Assembly (NCBI RefSeq): GCF_041146395.1
Contig: NC_090989.1
Coordinates: 225,402,843-225,466,842 of the forward strand
DNA: 64,000 nt
Direction of reading: 5' to 3'
DNA from: Eulemur rufifrons
Lineage: Eukaryota > Chordata > Mammalia > Primates > Lemuridae
The position numbers were made by a program, and so were the translations under genes. The number at the start of each line of letters is the position of its first letter. Within the stretch, counting starts at the first letter, position 1. This document shows positions 35,106-46,784 of this stretch, one piece after another. The notes under the pieces are model-generated. The model worked only from the letters and a program-made list of their open reading frames with translations, had not been told where the DNA came from and did not search any database.

Positions 35106-35304
35106 GTGAAAGTCTTCGCCTTCGGGTTTCCAAACAAGTAGCGAGGCCCTTGGTACCTCCTTGCCTAAGGAAATCTTGCAAAATCTGCTGGAAAAAGAAG
35201 ACTCTTTTGGTATTTTATAAAAGCTTTAGTTTACTGTAAGTATGATAAAGCCGGAAGGCTGGATGAGTAAGGGAGAGAGGGAAGTGTCTTTCCTTGGTTG
35301 TTAG

Positions 35305-35390
35305 ACCTCTGCAATGGCTAACCTTTGTTTACTTCCTAGGCAGAGTTCCCAGATACTCAGAAGTAAACAAAGGTTAGCCATTCCAGAGGT
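35305..35390. repeat. 31-bp inverted repeat, hairpin with 24-nt loop
   Basis: 35305-35335 is the reverse complement of 35360-35390 except for one C/C mismatch (35312 against 35383). The loop is 35336-35359. Total length is 86 nt, the size of a primate pre-miRNA hairpin. No known repeat family was recognised around it. The structure is seen directly; its transcription is unknown. Confidence 0.9.
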
Positions 35391-35889
35391 TGGGGGGAAA
35401 TTGTTCCTTGAATATACCTTGGGGAAGTGGCATGACTTCCACTGGAAATAGTTATATGGCGACCTGTGGAAGTCAAATGTAGGCCTTAGGGAATTCTACC
35501 CACCTCAAAAGTTCTGAGACACTCCATGGAGAAATCACCTGGACCACCAGACCTGAAGGGCCCGTTCAAGCTGAGCTAAGAGGCACTCATAAGTTACTAG
35601 TGTAAACCAATAACCAGCCAGCCTCTTCAAGTCCTCCGTCTTTTGACACTGAGCGAGGCCCAGGAGCCTGGCCCAGCCACTGACGGTTGAGTAGGGGCAG
35701 GTGGGAAGTAATGACTAAAACTGACAATGTGGTGGAACAGGGTATGGGGGCAGAATTGAGTTAGTTGATGGTTGTTTTCTGTATGCCCCATCCCTAGAAC
35801 CTCTCTGCTCTTATCTTCCTTGCTCTGTGTCTTGGAAGGATGACCACCAAGGTATCGGTCACCCATGTTCTCTCAGCCTCTGACTTCTA
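35391..35889. other. unique spacer
   Basis: No repeat family or domain-bearing frame was recognised. Confidence 0.45.
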
Positions 35890-36385
35890 CTTGGATTCAG
35901 CCAACTGGAAACACTGGCAGATGCAGGAAGGTGGGAGGAATGGGCTCAGCCAATGGGAGGTGCTGGCAGATGCAGGATGGAGGAATGGATTCAGCTAATG
36001 TGAGACACTGGCAGCTAGGCACCGGAGGATGAAAGCGGGTATGAGTTCAGATGCTGGGTGCCTCAGCTCTATTTCTCTTGGCCATTTTCTGGTCATGGCT
36101 GTGTTCCTGGGGTCACAGATCCTGGTTATCAGCCCCCATTTTGAGGCTCCAGCTCTCTCACTGACTCTGACTCTGGCAACATTTCTTCTGCCTTCTTTCT
36201 GCTCAGAGAGCCTTGAGAGAGGTCACAGATTCTTGCTCTTGCTAAACCCATGGTAGCTCTCCCTTGTTCAAACAAATTTAACTCTGCCCACTTCTGTAAA
36301 TAGTCCTCTCATTTGATACCTTCAGATAAGTACCTTAGGGTGGGCCATCTAGTTCTTGTTTGGACACCTACTGAATCATGTCAGT
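35890..36385 (+). mobile_element. ancient repeat, copy B of an unassigned family
   Basis: Shares the tail with 2470-2850: ctctgcccacttctgtaaatag, then gggtgggccatctagttc, then a degenerate gacacctactgaatc. Mid-part phrases ggtcacagatcctgg and ctccagctctctcactgactctg also belong to this consensus. It starts with three tandem units (35892-36034). Confidence 0.4.
35892..36034. repeat. three tandem copies of a 45-49 bp unit
   Basis: Units at 35892-35940, 35941-35985 and 35986-36034. Each begins tggattcag/tgggctcag and contains actggcag/gctggcag and a ggagga-like end. Confidence 0.8.
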
Positions 36386-36429
36386 TAAAAGGAAATCAAT
36401 TGATATCTCTTATAAACTCAAGTTTGTGA

Positions 36430-36585
36430 ACTAAGATTCATGCCTTACTGCTTACCATGGGGCTTACTCTTCCTCATTTTACAGATGGAGCGAGGTTTAT
36501 TAAGTTGTCCAAGTCACACAGCTAATAAGTGGCAAAGCCAGAACTTGGACTTAGTAATGCTGCGTCAGTGCTCTTTGCTATACAT
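36430..36585 (-). mobile_element. MIR SINE, antisense
   Basis: cctcattttacagatggagcgagg, caagtcacacagctaataagtggcaaagcc and agaacttggac: a clear antisense MIR core. Confidence 0.75.
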
Positions 36586-37417
36586 AACAAACATATCAGT
36601 GCTAAGCAAAGCTAAGCTAAGCAAATATTTCTCCTCACCCCACTACAAATTAGGATAGGGTACCTTATTTATCATTACAAGACCTATGACTTTTCCAAGG
36701 TTCTTCCTAGTTTATTTCGAGACTATATACTGTCAAGATCCCGAAGCTTGGAAAGAACAGGCAAGATTGGCTTCCAAAGAGAAAACAAATTTGTTCTCAG
36801 AGGAAGAGTTTCCACCCTTAGGAGCCTGCCAAATCCTGCAATGTCAAATAGCTTCCTGGTTTTCAGCAAGGTGGACAATCAATGTTCATTGCCACCTGGG
36901 CTCATGGGCACTAGTGGGAGAAATGGGCTCTAGTCCTACAAAGTTCAATGTCACTTCTCCAGTTCAAGCTTTAATACCCATCAATTAAGTGTCTAAGACA
37001 AGCTTCCTGTTTTCTTTACTAGTTGGCCTAGTAAAGAAAAAGCATGTATAAAGACAAATATTTTTGTTTTTCCTTGCAGACAAAATAGTCCCAATGATCC
37101 TAACCTGTACACTCATTGGTCGTGGAGTTATGTGCACAGTGTTTTTAAACATGAAGTAACTAGATTTTGCATTTTGTCTGGAAATAGTGCTACCCATTTC
37201 ATCCCTACTCCTATGTCTGGCTTTGTAACTCATGTTTTTGAAGGCCACATCCTTTGCATTCATTTGAATTTTTGGACCTTGGTCTAAACATACACTAGAG
37301 AGATAATATTTCCTCCATTAGCAAATGATCATCATTGTGCTGGGAATCATTAGATTTTGTTTTTTCCTGCTATTCTTGGAGCTTGTCTGCAAACGGCCTA
37401 GAATTAATTTTCATTTT
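36586..37417. other. unique spacer, nothing recognised
   Basis: The plus open frame 36686-36988 (100 codons) overlaps other frames and shows no domain. Confidence 0.5.
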
Positions 37418-38340
37418 CATTTGACGTTTTTATATTCAGGTATAATTTACAAGAAGAAAAGTGGAAAATGCTAAGTGTGTAGACCAGGTTTCATGAAGTG
37501 AACTCATCCATTTAAACACCAGCATCTCAAGAAGTAGAACTTATCTGCTCCCTAGAGGCCCCCTTTGTAACTACTCCCAGTCATGAAATCCTTCCCCAGA
37601 AGTAACCACTTTCCTGGTATCTATTACCATTGATAGGTTTTGCCTATTTTTGGACATTATATAAAGGGAATCACATAGTATGACTTTTGTGTCTGGTTTC
37701 TTTTGCTCAGTATTATATTGGCAAGTTTTATTCATGTTTTTTAGTGTAGCAAATTCATTTTCATTACTAGTATCCATTGCATGATTTCATCAAATGGTAT
37801 TCATATTACTATTGCTGGACATTTGAGTTGTTTTCCTGATATTACAAATAATGCAGCAGTGAAGATTTTGACAAGTTTTGGTGCACATGCATGTATATTT
37901 CTGTTGGGCATTTACCCAGGAGTGTCATGGCTGGATCAAATGGCATGCATATGTTCAGCTTTAATAGATATAACTAGTTTGCCAAAGAATTTGTTTAAAC
38001 TGCCTTGAATAGAATATGAGAGTTATAGTTTCTCAACATCTGTGCCAACATTTGGTTTTGTTAGTCTTTTCAGCTTTAACCATTTGTATGTGCATTTAAT
38101 TTGTATTTCCCTGATGACTAATGAAGTACAATATCTTTACCTATGTTTTTTATGCCATTTGGGTATCCTCTTTGATGAAAAGTCTGTTTAATTCTTTTCC
38201 TATTTTTTACTGCATTGTCTACATTTTTCTTATTGATTTATAAACATTATTGATTTATTCTGAATGATGATTTTATTAGTTACAGATATAGTAAATATCT
38301 CCACCAAATTGGGTGCTGCCTTTTCTCTCTCTTAATAATT
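37418..38340 (-). mobile_element. L1M 3' region, antisense
   Basis: tattcaggtataatttacaag, tgaactcatccatttaaacacc, cttttgtgtctggtttcttttgc, gctggatcaaatggcatgc, tttccctgatgactaatgaag and ttgatgaaaagtctgtttaa: antisense L1M 3' UTR and ORF2 end, decayed. Confidence 0.85.
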
Positions 38341-38816
38341 TATTTTATGAACACTTGCAATTGTTTTAATTATCTCTATTTTTGTATATATTTTCATCAT
38401 CATTTTACATGTTACAACATTTTTCTTGTTTTGCACATAGGCAGAATAGGGCTAATAATAAAATGGTAAAACTTCTCAAAATTAAGCACAAACAAAAAAA
38501 ATCATTCTATGATAAACCTAGAAACAAGGCCATGGCAAGGACTAAAAAGACTCTACAACACTGCTGATACCAGCCATTAGTAAGCACAGAGTTGACGCAC
38601 TTCTGTTTCAATGCACTTGGGAAATATTAATACAGACTGAGTATTTGATGATGTTAAGAGACTTTTGCCATTTTTGTTTAGATGCTTATAATATTGTGAT
38701 ATAATAAGGAATATACATTTGGTTTTCCTCCTGATTCCTGGGACAAAGCTGCTAAACACTTGGAATTTCCTGAGTGATATGAATAAGAGGAGCATCTTTT
38801 GTTATTCGTAATAATT
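38341..38816. other. AT-rich spacer, nothing recognised
   Basis: No supported feature. Confidence 0.45.
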
Positions 38817-39480
38817 CCCTTTCAACCACATCTGAGTTCATGCTAATGAGATGACTCTTGGAGGGACCCCCTAATAGCTTCAGGATGGAGGTTGGTTGCC
38901 AGAGGAACCAACTAGGTGATTAGAGCATTGGGACTTTCTGTTCCACCCCTGGACCTCCTTGGTATTGAGTTAATCACTAATGGCCAATGATTTATTAATC
39001 ATGCCTTCATAATGAAGCCAACATATAAAACCTAAACAATAGGGTTCCGAGAGCTTCCTTGATGAATACATTGAAGTGCTGGGAGGGTAGCAAGCCCAAA
39101 GAGGGCATGGAAGCTTTGTGCCCATTCCTCCATTCCTTGCCCTATGCGTCTCTTCCATTTGGCTGTTCTGAGTTGTATTATAAATAACAAACCAATAATA
39201 GTTGAGAGCTTTCCTGAGTTCTGTGAGCAAATTATCAAATCTAAGGAGTGGTCACAGGAACCCCTGACTTACAGCCCATTAGTCAGAAGTACAGGTGGCC
39301 CAGACTTGCAGTTGACATCTAGAGTAGGAGCAGTCTTTTGGGACTGAGCCCTTAACCAGTGGGGTCTGTGCTAACCCCAGATAGCTCACAATTGAATTGA
39401 ATTTTAGGGCACTGAACTGATTTTGGAGAATTGATTGGTTGGGAGAAAATACCCCACACATTTAGTGTCAGAAGTGGTGT
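38817..39480 (+). mobile_element. ERV LTR (subfamily unresolved), sense
   Basis: A long match in order to a known eutherian LTR: ctaatagcttcaggatggagg, gccagaggaaccaactaggtg, gggactttctgttccacccctgg, a TATA-like ataaaac at about 39026, ttccgagagcttcc, gggagggtagcaagccc, gcgtctcttccatttggctgttc, ttacagcccattagtcagaagtac, cttttgggactgagcccttaacc and a 3' part accccacacatttagtgtcag. I believe it is a MER-type ERV LTR but cannot fix the name. It covers many chance frames. Confidence 0.75.
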
Positions 39481-39764
39481 TGAGAGTAAAAACATATCTT
39501 AATAATGTTGTAATTGAGGTTTTTATTGTTTTTAAAGGAGAACCCCTACCTTTAGAAATACATACTAAAATATATACAGATGAAATTGTATGGTATTGGG
39601 GATTTGCTTCAAAATAATCCAAAGTACAACAGCATTGTACACAATAGGTAATTGTTGAAGTTGATAATGGGTACAGGGGTGTTTCATATACTATTCTCTC
39701 TTCTTTTCTAAATTAAAAGTTAAGAAGAGAAAAAGGGAAAAGAGTGGAAAGAGGTATTTGGTCA

Positions 39765-40260
39765 AGAAAACTCTTTCAAGGAGTTTTGTTATAAAGGGAC
39801 GAAGAATATAAAGTATTATCTGTAGAGATCTATAGTCAAGAAGGAAATTTGTTTTGTGTTTAACATGTTATCTCCCATTTTAAAGCAGGTGTGTAAGGTA
39901 TTTGGAAATACTCCAGTAGAGAGGGAAAATTTGATATGCTAGAGTGAGAAAAGACAATTATATGATGTTTTTTTGTGATAGCAAAAGAAGGAAGAATATT
40001 CCAAAAGAAGGAATAGCATGGGCAAAGGCTTTAGGATAGCAATGAGCTTGGAACATTGTCAGAGTGAGCAGAAGGTCAGGGGGCTTGCAGTGAAGTGAAT
40101 AAGAGGAGACTGGGCAGCAGGGCCAGATCCTTCAGGGCCTCAGAGGCCACTGTCAGAACTTTGGGTTTTATTATACTGGTAATGGAAAGCCATTGGATGA
40201 CTTTAATTAGAGAGTTGTGATTGAGTTAAACTTTAAAATGATCTGGCATGCTATGTGGAA
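39765..40260 (-). mobile_element. L2-like LINE fragments, antisense
   Basis: actctttcaaggagttttgttataaa, ccagtagagagggaaaatttgatatgc, aatagcatgggcaaaggcttt, agggccagatccttcagggcctcagaggcc and ggaaagccattggatgactttaa match antisense L2-type consensus blocks. Their order is not colinear, so there may be two pieces. Confidence 0.45.
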
Positions 40261-40389
40261 TAGGTTTGTATGTAGGCAAGTGAGTGTGTGTGTATGTTTT
40301 GAGGTGTGAGGCTAAGTGCGGAGGCAGGAAGAGAAGTTTGGAGACCATTTCAGTATTCCTGATGAGACCCTGAGATTGTGGAAGCAGAA

Positions 40390-40843
40390 TGTTGTGAGTT
40401 AAATTGTGTCCTCTCAAAAACAATATGTTGAGATCCTAATCCCTGGTACCACAGACTGTGTCTGTGTTTGGCAATAGGGTCATTGCAAACATGATTAGTT
40501 AAGATGAGGTCATATTGGACTAGAATGGGCCCCTAATCCAATATGACCTGTGTCCTTTTAGGAAGATAGCCATGTGAAGACAGAAACACACAGACAGAAC
40601 ACCATGTGAAGACCGGGAATTGGAGCAATGGATCTACAAGCCAAGTAACTCCAAGGATTGTAGACAACATACCAGCAGCTAGGAAGAGGCAAGAAAAAAT
40701 TTCTCTACAGATTTTAGAGGGACCATGGTCTTGCTCACACCTTAATTTTGGACTTTTTAGCCTTCAGAACTGAATGAAAATAAATTTCAGTTGTTTAAGT
40801 CACCCAGTTGGTGTTTTGTTATGGCAGCCTTAGCAAACTAACA
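40390..40843 (+). mobile_element. MLT1C/D-type LTR, complete
   Basis: Full MaLR LTR in order: tgttgtgagttaaattgtgtcc, gagatcctaatccctggtacc, aatagggtcattgcaaac, cctaatccaatatgacc, caccatgtgaagacc, gatctacaagccaagtaactcc, agcagctaggaagaggcaag, cagaactgaatgaaaataaatttcag, ttgttatggcagcc and tagcaaactaaca. The polyadenylation signal aataaa is present. Confidence 0.9.
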
Positions 40844-40879
40844 TAGAGGTGGTGAAAAGTACCTATACATTTTGAAAAG

Positions 40880-41000
40880 AAATACATAATATATATGTAA
40901 AATATTATTAATGTATATTATTAATTTAACATATGTATTATTACAATTATTAATTATTATTATATACTACAAATATATTTTTACATATATTGATTAATGT
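40880..41000. repeat. AT-rich low-complexity tract
   Basis: More than 100 bases almost without G or C, with tattatta and ttaattatta motifs. Confidence 0.85.
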
Positions 41001-41184
41001 ACTTACCTAGAAAATTATAGACATTCATTGGAGAACACAGAATAAATGTTCATATTTGAAAAAGCTCTATATCATAAAGATGCCAATGGTCCTTCAATTT
41101 ATACAATTTCAAATAAAATCATGACAAGACTTTTTATTTAACTTAACAAGTTAATTCTCAATATTACATTTCATTTCTTTAAAT

Positions 41185-42925
41185 AAGCTTTCTGCCCTTT
41201 CTCTTTTTCTGCTCCTTCTAGGATTTCCATAATGCATAAATTAGTTTGTTTGATGGTGTCCCATAAGTCCAGTATGCGTTCTCACTGTTTTATATTCTTC
41301 TTTCTTTTTTTTCCTGTTGCTAATTTTAAATGGCCTGTCTTTGAGTTCCCTGATTTTTTTTTTCTCCTGTTTAATTGAATCTGCTGTTGAAACTCTCTAT
41401 GGAATTTTTCAATTCAGTCATTTTGTTCTTCAGCTCCAAAATTTGTTTGGTTATTTTTATGATTTCTATGTCTTATTGAACTTCAGATTTTGTTCATATA
41501 TTATTTTCCTTATTTGTTTAGTTGTCTATCTGTGATATCTTATAGTTCACTGAGGTTTTTAAGACAATTATTTGGAATTCTTTCTCAGGAAGTTTGTAGA
41601 TTTCCATTTCTTTAGGGTTGGTTACTGGTGCTTTCTTTTGTTCAATTGGTGGTGTCATGTTTCCTTTGTTATTCTTGAACCTGTGGCCTTGCATTGGTAT
41701 CTGTATATTTGAAGAAGTAGGCACCTCTTCCAGTCTTTGCAGACTGGCTTTGGCAGGGAAAGCCCTTCATTAGTCAGCCCATCTGGAGGTTCTGGGTAGG
41801 ACAATTGATGAGCTCCATGGGCAGGCTTGCTACTAGAGTCTTCAGGTAGGCTGGTCTGGTGCCTGTGTCAGAGGTGGATGGGCCTGTTTGTGGACTCCAC
41901 AGGTGCCAGCCTGGTGCTTTGTTCTGTGTGGGCAAGACTGGAGCCTTGTTTCTTGGATGCAGGCATGGATTTTGCAGGCTTAGGTCCTGGTTCAACATGG
42001 CCAACCTGGAGCCTAAGTCCACTGAAGTGGGCTTATAAACTGGGTCTGAAAAGGTGTGTGTGAAGCATGGGTCCACGGGGACAAGCCTAGATTCTGGGTC
42101 TGTAGAGATGGGCCTGGAACCTGTGTTCATGGGGACCATATTGAAGCATAGATCCACAGGGGCTGACCTGGCACTTCAGTGCTGTGGTGGGCCTTGAGCC
42201 TGAGTCTACAGGGGCAAGCCTGGTGCTCTGGTGGGCCTAAAAACTGGGTTTGTTGGGCTAGGTTTGATCCTGAGTATCGGAAGGCCATCCTGGCACTGAG
42301 ATGTAGATATTGGAGTGGGCCTGGCACGTGGGTCCATGAGGATAAGCCTGATGCCTGGGACCATGGAGGCAGGACTGGCATCGGGTCTGTAAGGATGGGT
42401 ATGGAGCCTATGTCCACAGGGGAGGGCCTGGGTTTTGGGTCCATGGGGGCCATCCTAGAGCTTGGGCAAGTCTGGAGCCTGGGTCTTCAGAACCTGGCCT
42501 GGCATTGAGATGAGCCTAGAGTCTTGGTCTGTGGGTAGTGGCCTAGGGACTGGGGTTGTGGGGGCCAGCCTGGAACCTGAGGCCTTGGGGGCAGGCCTGG
42601 TGTCAGGGTTTACTGGGGTGGGACAGGTGCTGGGGTCCATAGTGAAATTAGGTGCTCATAGGACATCTCTGTCTGCTTAGTGCTGTGTGGGCTTGGGGGA
42701 GGAGTGATGAAGGTAATGTGAAACTGTCTTTCCTACTCTCTTCAATGTGTATTTTCTTATTTCTGTGCTCTAACCAGGTGTATAATCTCTTATCTAGATT
42801 CCTTAGCTCTTGTTAAGGTTTTTGTGTCTGTGTGCATGGGCAGTTATTCAAATTAATGTTTCTGTGAGGGGATGAGTGCTAGAAACTCCTATGATGGCAT
42901 CTTACTGACATCATTCTCCTAAACA
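41185..42925 (-). mobile_element. old L1M 5' UTR and ORF1 5' part, antisense
   Basis: The left part is antisense ORF1: gatggtgtcccataagtcc, ttgtctatctgtgatatcttatag, aattctttctcaggaag, ggtggtgtcatgtttc, cctcttccagtctttgcagac. The right part is antisense L1M 5' UTR: a GC-rich minisatellite-like block, then gggggaggagtgatgaag, gtaatgtgaaactgtctttcc and ggatgagtgctagaaactcc. The far right end near 42925 is probably the original L1 5' terminus. Old L1s are usually 5'-truncated, so keeping the promoter region is less common. Reading frames here (for example 41774-42157 minus) are by-products of the repeat. Confidence 0.8.
41850..42660. repeat. degenerate GC-rich minisatellite-like array in the L1 5' UTR
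   Basis: Many loosely related units around gcctggagcctgggtcc, gtccacaggggcaagcctgg, tccatgggggccatcc. Unit length varies, roughly 25-40 bases, with low identity. It gives Pro/Ser/Thr-rich frames on the minus strand and Gly/Trp/Leu-rich ones on the plus strand. Confidence 0.8.
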
Positions 42926-44274
42926 TAAATTATTTTAATTAATTAATTATGTTAAATTATTTACAGTAGTAAAATTTAAATTGAATTAAGTTTTTTTTTT
43001 CTTAAGGGGAAAATAAAGAAGTTGAAAAATACTGGAATACATGAACTCACTAAGGAGTATTTAATCCCCTCCAAGGAAGTGTATCCAGACTGTAATTCTA
43101 TTTTATTTTATTTTTTATTTCAGTTGTTCTGGATATAAGAAAAGGAATAGGTTTTTGAGGATTACAATATTATTTGGAGATACTGATTACTGATCACTAT
43201 TACTGATTAAATTCAGCCTAGTTTATGTCTATGGATACATAATAAGATTACATAAAAGCTACTAGGACTTATGTGCCACATTGGATAACCTCTTCCACCC
43301 ATCCTTACCCTCACCTAAGTTTTCCCACACCATTCACAAATCTTTACCATATGTAGAACTGTCTACAACCTCCTTTCACTAGCCATCCCTACTCCTACCA
43401 CTCAAACACAAATGTTGGGAGAGAAAATAGAGGACAAAAATATAACAATGACAGGGTTCCTTTGTGAATGAGCTCAAGGAAAAGATGTACTGTACATGCC
43501 AAAGGGTTTTACTGAGTTCTTGATGGATGGGAAGGACAATAGAGGGAGGGACCTGTAAAGGATTTATGAGGGCCAGGATTAAGGGAGCATGTGAGAATGC
43601 TGTCACTAATCCGACTTGGGGTAAAAGAAACATGTGGAACACTTCAATGAGACATTAACTAATGCTTCTGCACAGGTGCAGCTGAATGGAGCTAACACCT
43701 TATATCAAATCCTCTTCATGTTGTCCAGGATGTCTGGGGATAAACAAATAGAGGTGGAGCAGACAGGGAGGCCAGGCAGGGGAGGGAAGACATTTCTGCA
43801 TTCCTTGGCTCACCAGGCTTAGAAATGCAGTTTGACTCCATACCCAGAATTTGTATGCCTGTTTCCATCTACCCTGTTATCCACAAACTTCCCCAGTAAC
43901 TATTATTCTCTGCTACTTTCACCATTTTTAATGATGCATAGAGAAGAAAATGGAAATAAGCAAAGGGAAGTAAACAGCTTGGAACAGGCCACTGGGCCCA
44001 TTGCTCATTTGCAGGTCATATGACGTTTTGATTTTAAAAAATTATTAGCAAGATCTAAGTATATTGTACCTTCAGGGAGGATGCATAGAGAAGAGACGAG
44101 GATAGAGGACTGAGCACAAGTGATACAAAAAGTGATTCTGGGACTTTGTCCTAATCGCAGATGTTCAAATCCCCAACTTGTTTTTCATTACAAAGCAGGA
44201 CATTGAGCATTTATAATACCCGAACTCCAGGGAAATCAAGTCAATTGGGCAAGCATCTCTCTATGAATAGTAAC
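42926..44274. other. unique spacer, nothing recognised
   Basis: Frames at 43379-43642 (minus) and 43634-44023 (plus) have no recognised domain. No repeats were named. Confidence 0.5.
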
Positions 44275-44500
44275 TTCATTCACTCACATACTAAATGCAA
44301 ATTGAGCACCAGTATGTATGTAATACCATCTTGTGCTATTGAGAGATATTCAGCTCTTCCCTTCTTCACTTGGTTAAGGAACATTATTGAGCACTACTAC
44401 TCCATGCATAGCACTGTCCCAGAGACTGTGAGACACACAGAGATGTATGATACATCACAGAATAAAATGGAAGATTACTTAGTAAAACAGACTAGTGGAC
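44275..44500 (-). mobile_element. L2 LINE 3' fragment, antisense
   Basis: cattcactcacatactaaatgcaaattgagc, agcactgtcccagagactgtgag and gacatcacagaataaaatgg-like words follow the antisense L2 3' region, with a 60-base interruption. It underlies the 130-codon plus frame 44161-44553, which is therefore unlikely to be a gene. Confidence 0.5.
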
Positions 44501-44569
44501 ATAAAGGAAGACTAAGTGCTAGACAAGGGAGATTTAAAAAACTTCTAAAATAATTGCAAATGGTGTATT

Positions 44570-45000
44570 TAATTTATTTAACATTCTTATTTTGGAATAA
44601 TTTTATTTATACAATTATTAAAAAGTTACAGAATAGTACAGAGTGTTCCCATATATCCTTTTGCCAGTATCCTGTAATGTGAATATTAAATACCTTATAT
44701 AGTACTTGTCAAAACTAAGAAATTAACATTGATATGATTCTAATAACTATTTGAGTTCCACGAGTTTTTCTGCCATTTTCCTCATTCTGTCATGGGACCC
44801 AATCCAGTATATAGCATTATATTTAGGATGTTCCTTATTTTAGTATTTTTCCTGATAATTATTAACATACCTTTCCAAGTTTGACTATTTTGTAGTGGGA
44901 AGAATGAATAATATAACAGGTGCTATCTCCTGTTATATTTTGCTTTATCACAGAAATGTTAATAAAAATGGAACTCATGAATTATTCTGCCAGTCAGCTA
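44570..45000 (-). mobile_element. L1M-type 3' UTR fragment, antisense
   Basis: ttggaataattttatttatac, aaaagttacagaatagtacagagtgttccc, gtcaaaactaagaaattaacattg, gacccaatccagtatatagc: a common old LINE 3' UTR sequence in antisense. It contains a small hairpin at 44910-44939. Confidence 0.55.
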
Positions 45001-45139
45001 ATGAAGCTGATTTTGAACCTGGATGACAAAAATCCATGAACACTTCACTTTTTACTTTCAACTTGGTAGAGAAGTGTTTTTAGACTTTTCCACAATTATT
45101 TACAGAGAATTATTTTTAAAAATATCTAACCAAAATGAG

Positions 45140-45260
45140 CCTGAGAGTTAATCTAGTCCAACCCTCTTATTTATAACTGAGGGAATTAAGACTTCAAGAA
45201 ATTTAAGTGACTTATACAGGGTCCCTAGATGAGTTAGTAGCAAATTTGGAATTTACCTTT
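45140..45260 (-). mobile_element. MIR-like fragment, antisense
   Basis: ttaatctagtccaaccctcttatttataactgaggg, then agtgacttatacagggtcc resembles the antisense MIR-type core. Confidence 0.4.
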
Positions 45261-46204
45261 GGCTCTTTTTCTCTCTTTAGAGAGGCACACAAATTGTTCT
45301 ACAAATCCTAAAAAAATTAAAATGCAATTTTTTGGAAGGACAGAAAGATGGAGAGAACAATTCTAGAGAGAGTTAAACACTTATTTAAGGTCTCCTCTTT
45401 CTTTCCATCCCCAACTTAATACTATTTTTATTAAACATGAAGAACCTTTAGCATCTCTACACGTGTGGCCTTTGGAAAATATTTATTCTCTTTGGTAGAT
45501 AATTACCTGTTCTCAACTTTCTACCATATCATTTAAAAGAAGCTGGACTTCTCAAGTCTCTGGAATTTCTCAACAACTACTTTATATCTCACTTTGTTTG
45601 GGGGACTGATTGATCTTTCCTTTCTTTCTTTTCTATGTTCTTTCTTTCTTCTCAAGTTCAGTTTTATCTGTGTTAAGTTTTAGTTTGTATTTCCTTAAAT
45701 TACTAAGAAAACTGAACTGTGTCCAGGTACTTTGGAAGGGATGCCAATGGAAATCACAAAATTATTCCCCTTAATCCACTGCAATTAATTTTTCCATAAG
45801 AATTTTGAGTCTATTAGGCTTGTTTTTAAAGCAGTTACTGAAAAAGGATATCTGTCAGGCATACCATATATTTCTTGTAGATTCCGTTGTTAACGAGCTG
45901 AAGTCAACATATCACTTTTCACTTTTAAAGTGGTAGGTATCAAATGAATAACCAGAAACAAAACTTGTCAGTTGTGTCTGGAAGGCCATTGTTCCACACA
46001 CACTAAATAAAACAAAGTGCTTCACTTTCAAAGAGATGAGAGCTCAGTTTTTTAGAATCCATCCCCTAGCTTCACCCAACACAGAAACAAAATAAATAAT
46101 AAGACTATATCTTCTTGTAATGTGCAGAGCTATTTAATAAAACAGTGGCTTGATATCCAACTAGAAATGTAAGGAATCAATCCATTTTGGGGGGGAATAT
46201 TTAG
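45261..46204. other. unique spacer, nothing recognised
   Basis: A pyrimidine-rich run (tttcctttctttcttttc) occurs at about 45615-45650. No gene signal. Confidence 0.5.
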
Positions 46205-46350
46205 TACTGTCTAGAGGCACATGTGGAAAGAACATTTACTTTGGAGTCAGATACAACTGGACTTAAATACAGGCTCTTCAATTTATTTTCTATATGGCCT
46301 TGGGTAAGTTATTTATTACATTTTGAGATTCAGTTTCCTCATCTACGAAC
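46205..46350 (+). mobile_element. MIR SINE
   Basis: acatttactttggagtcagatac, atatggccttgggtaagttattt and gattcagtttcctcatctac: a clear MIR core. Confidence 0.7.
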
Positions 46351-46499
46351 AGTTCTCATAACCAAGTTAAAAGTGAAAATAAAAATATTGACTTTCCTAT
46401 ACTTTCTTAGCATTTTGCTTTATTCCATAAGCCAGAATGAACTTAAAATCACATCTCCCAAAGTTTCAAATGGCTAAAAGCCTTACATTGTATATTTAA

Positions 46500-46660
46500 T
46501 TCAAGATACAACTCAGGACACTTTTTCATCTAGTTAATTCTTCTATATCGTATTTATCCAGCAAGATTGTAAACACTTTAAGGTCCTGAACCAAAATATA
46601 CACTTTTTATATTTTGCTTTCTCCTACAACATCTATTGTGGTGTCCCCTACACACTGAAC
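46500..46660 (+). mobile_element. L2 LINE 3' fragment
   Basis: agattgtaaacactttaaggtcc and catctattgtggtgtcccctacacactgaac suggest an eroded L2 end. Confidence 0.35.
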
Positions 46661-46784
46661 AATTAATAAGATGAAGAAATAAGCTTAATTGAATTGACTA
46701 GAATAGTCTTATAATGAATAAAGGGAACTTTTGATAAAGAAATCCTTTATGGAATATAGAGGACAGGTTAAATCTCTACAGTAG

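Noticed and set aside
41774..42640. Pro/Ser/Thr-rich minus frames resembling a mucin-like repeat protein
   Set aside because: They are produced by the GC-rich minisatellite of an antisense L1 5' UTR and are open on both strands.
41774..42680. CRISPR-like array
   Set aside because: Units are degenerate and of uneven length, with no constant repeat/spacer alternation, and the genome is a primate.
44161..44553. 130-codon plus-strand open frame
   Set aside because: About half of it overlaps antisense L2 sequence and no domain is visible.
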